NCBI GenBank assembly: GCA_021286925.1
Contig: JAJTBL010000010.1
Span: forward strand, 1 to 15,253
Direction of reading: 5' to 3'
DNA from: Spirochaetia bacterium
GTDB taxonomy: Bacteria > Spirochaetota > Spirochaetia > Treponematales > Rectinemataceae
DNA length: 15,253 bases
Shown here: positions 13,845 to 15,253 of the stretch, piece by piece
Numbering within the stretch: position 1 is the first letter of the stretch
How the letters are laid out: each line of letters opens with the position of its first letter
Translations under genes and position numbers: made by a program
The notes under the pieces: generated by a model
The model's database searches: none
Seen by the model: the letters and a program-made list of their open reading frames with translations, nothing else
What the model was told of the DNA's origin: nothing

Positions 13845-13854
13845 GCATATTTTC

Positions 13855-13885
13855 AAAAAAAAGGACCTTTCCGAAGAAAGGTCCT
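13855..13885 (-). terminator. Intrinsic terminator of the HdrE/HdrD-like operon
   Basis: AGGACCTTTC (13862-13871), loop CGAA, GAAAGGTCCT (13876-13885): ten perfect pairs with a four-base loop. Read on the minus strand it is followed by eight U (plus-strand A run 13855-13862). It begins about 25 bases after the HdrD-like stop and isolates that operon from the ferredoxin promoter, which lies just beyond. Confidence 0.9.
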
Positions 13886-13910
13886 GCATAGCGGTACTGC
13901 ATGCCCGCCG

Positions 13911-15158
13911 TTATCGAACCAGCGCATGGGCAACCAGATTCGTCAGCGATTCGACCTTCATGCCCAATTCATAATGCTCATTCAGCTCAGTCAGCTGGGT
14001 ATGGCAGTTTTCACAGGCGGTGCAGATGCTTTCAGCATGCGATGCTTTCATTTGATCAGCTTTTACTTTGCTGGATTTCATCCGAAACTCATGCTCACCT
14101 AATGATATAAAGCCACCTCCGCCGCCACAGCACCAGTTTTCCTCACGATTGGGTGTCAATTCAATAAAATTGTCAGTCAGCTTGCTGATAATATAGCGCG
14201 GCTCTTCCATGACACCGCCGTTGCGCGCCAGTTGGCAGGGATCATGATATGTCAGACTTCCTTTAAATCGAGAAGAATCGACTTTGATCCTGCCCTCCTT
14301 GAGGTACCGGGCAATCAACTCGACAATGGATACCACCTTGAACGGATGACTTCCGGTCATGAATTTCATGACTCGTGTTGCAGTTCCGCATTCGACTATA
14401 GCGACCTCTCTAACACCCAGACGTGTTGCTTCATCAATAATTCTTTTCGCTATAGCATTTTGCTTATTGGTATCTCCTAACCATGCCGCAAAGTTCACCG
14501 CTTCAAAATAGCTCAAGGTCCAATTTTCTTTCGCTGCATTGAGGATTGCGGCAGCCGGGACGATTGAATGCTTGCCGGAAAGGCCGACATACAGGACATT
14601 GGCGCCCTGCACATCGAGCGGGATCGCCGGTTTACCAGGCTGTACAGGATATAAAGCTTCTACCTCAGGCGCAAGATTGGCGACAGCTTCCTGATAATCC
14701 TGCCGCGAAGTTTCCCAGGTTTCACCTTTTGCCACTGACATATCTGAGAGCATCGAAAGGATCTGCGGCTGTTTTTCCGCGCCGATCAGCAGGAGTTTTG
14801 CGATTCCCATCACCTGTTGGGTATCGATGCCGAATGGACAATAGGTGACACAGCGCCGGCAACCGGTACAGGAAAAAGCCGCTTCATATGCTTTGTCCAG
14901 ACCGATATCATCCAGGTCGATTGTTTCTCCGAGCCACGGAGCGATCTTGCCCTGAAGTTTAAAATAGCGCTTAAACAGCTTCCTGATGATTTCAGCCCTG
15001 CCGACGGGAGTATATTTTGTTTCCGGCATCGACTGATACACATGACAGGCTTCAACACAGGCGCCGCACCGAGCGCAGGTATCGAGATACAGGCGCATGG
15101 ATCGGTTCAGCTTTGTTTCAAAAAGCTCTTTCAATTTTTCACTCATCTGTGGATCCAT
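13911..15158 (-). CDS. HdrD/DsrK/TmcB-like iron-sulfur protein with CCG domain
   Basis: A 415-residue cytoplasmic catalytic or electron-transfer subunit of a heterodisulfide-reductase-like membrane complex. Two ferredoxin-type cluster sets lie at Cys 28, 31, 34, 38 (CARCGACVEAC) and Cys 97, 100, 103, 107 (CTGCRRCVTYC), the first in a protein that starts with an amphipathic helix. The C-terminal part has one complete CCG set: HDPCQLARNGG, NWCCGGGGGF and CTACENC, which in HdrD holds a non-cubane [4Fe-4S] cluster. An earlier region (VECGTATRVM) is a reduced first CCG repeat, so this resembles DsrK/TmcB more than full HdrD. ATG 15158 has AGGAGG about six bases before it and lies three bases after the cytochrome-b-like stop. 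The natural disulfide or electron partner is unknown. It ends at a strong terminator. Confidence 0.87.
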   Translation of the reverse strand: MDPQMSEKLKELFETKLNRSMRLYLDTCARCGACVEACHVYQSMPETKYTPVGRAEIIRKLFKRYFKLQGKIAPWLGETIDLDDIGLDKAYEAAFSCTGCRRCVTYCPFGIDTQQVMGIAKLLLIGAEKQPQILSMLSDMSVAKGETWETSRQDYQEAVANLAPEVEALYPVQPGKPAIPLDVQGANVLYVGLSGKHSIVPAAAILNAAKENWTLSYFEAVNFAAWLGDTNKQNAIAKRIIDEATRLGVREVAIVECGTATRVMKFMTGSHPFKVVSIVELIARYLKEGRIKVDSSRFKGSLTYHDPCQLARNGGVMEEPRYIISKLTDNFIELTPNREENWCCGGGGGFISLGEHEFRMKSSKVKADQMKASHAESICTACENCHTQLTELNEHYELGMKVESLTNLVAHALVR

Positions 15159-15161
15159 GGC

Positions 15162-15253
15162 TTACCTCCTCCTCAGAATATTGAGCGGCAGACTGAAAAA
15201 GGTATGCACAATCTTGGTAAACGGCAGAATCATCAGGAACAATTCAGCTAAAA
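15162..15253 (-). CDS. C-terminal end of a cytochrome-b-type membrane subunit (HdrE/NarI/DsrM-like), partial
   Basis: Thirty codons, cut by the right edge of the window, end in TAA three bases before the HdrD-like start. The visible end reads LAELFLMILPFTKIVHTFF and then SLPLNILRRR: a final hydrophobic segment with a P-F-x-K-x-x-H motif and a basic tail, as at the end of NarI/DsrM/HdrE cytochrome b subunits, where the His sits near a haem. Its position directly before an HdrD-like gene supports the pairing of quinol/menaquinol-linked membrane subunit with the Fe-S protein. The stop codon and the ribosome site of the next gene overlap. Identification rests on 30 residues plus context. Confidence 0.62.
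   Translation of the reverse strand, partial: LAELFLMILPFTKIVHTFFSLPLNILRRR

Overview
The window is gene-dense bacterial DNA of roughly even base composition. It probably comes from a strict anaerobe. The supporting genes are a two-gene SufC/SufB-type minimal Fe-S assembly pair (no sufS, sufU, sufE or sufD is beside it), low-potential ferredoxin and heterodisulfide-reductase-like proteins, a LUD/DUF162 protein, a U32 protein with a cysteine motif, and many [4Fe-4S] cysteine motifs. A spirochaete or another anaerobic diderm is possible, but nothing visible here fixes the taxon. There are no RNA genes, CRISPR arrays, transposases or stretches over 300 bases without a gene.

Left part (1-5449, plus strand): the end of an oligopeptide/dipeptide ABC transporter operon (two ATPase genes, the first cut by the window edge). 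Next come an exported protein with a propeller-like N-terminus and a DUF4015-type glycoside-hydrolase-like C-terminus, and a membrane-anchored calcineurin-like phosphoesterase. Two inverted-repeat structures lie between or in these genes: a terminator-shaped hairpin inside the first codons of the exported protein, and an 85-base palindromic element before the phosphoesterase. One end of that element recurs at 9871-9891.

Middle (5527-9870): a LUD-domain gene and a YgbA-like gene on the minus strand diverge from a U32-protein gene and a class-III aminotransferase gene on the plus strand. The two sides are driven by promoters that overlap almost completely face to face. The U32 and aminotransferase genes share an ATGA overlap.

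Right part (9902-15253, all minus strand; read right to left this is transcription order): the end of a cytochrome-b-type membrane subunit and an HdrD-like iron-sulfur protein form an electron-transfer unit that ends at a clear intrinsic terminator. A strong promoter then starts a five-gene cluster: a two-cluster ferredoxin, a stand-alone HdrA N-terminal-like module, a NifX/NafY-like (dinitrogenase iron-molybdenum cofactor type) protein, and two half-size, mutually similar permeases. A separate promoter with a 13-base palindromic operator drives the SufC-like and SufB-like genes (the SMS, SUF-like minimal, type). The right half is therefore devoted to Fe-S chemistry and redox. The ferredoxin to split-permease cluster is the best candidate here for an undescribed system.
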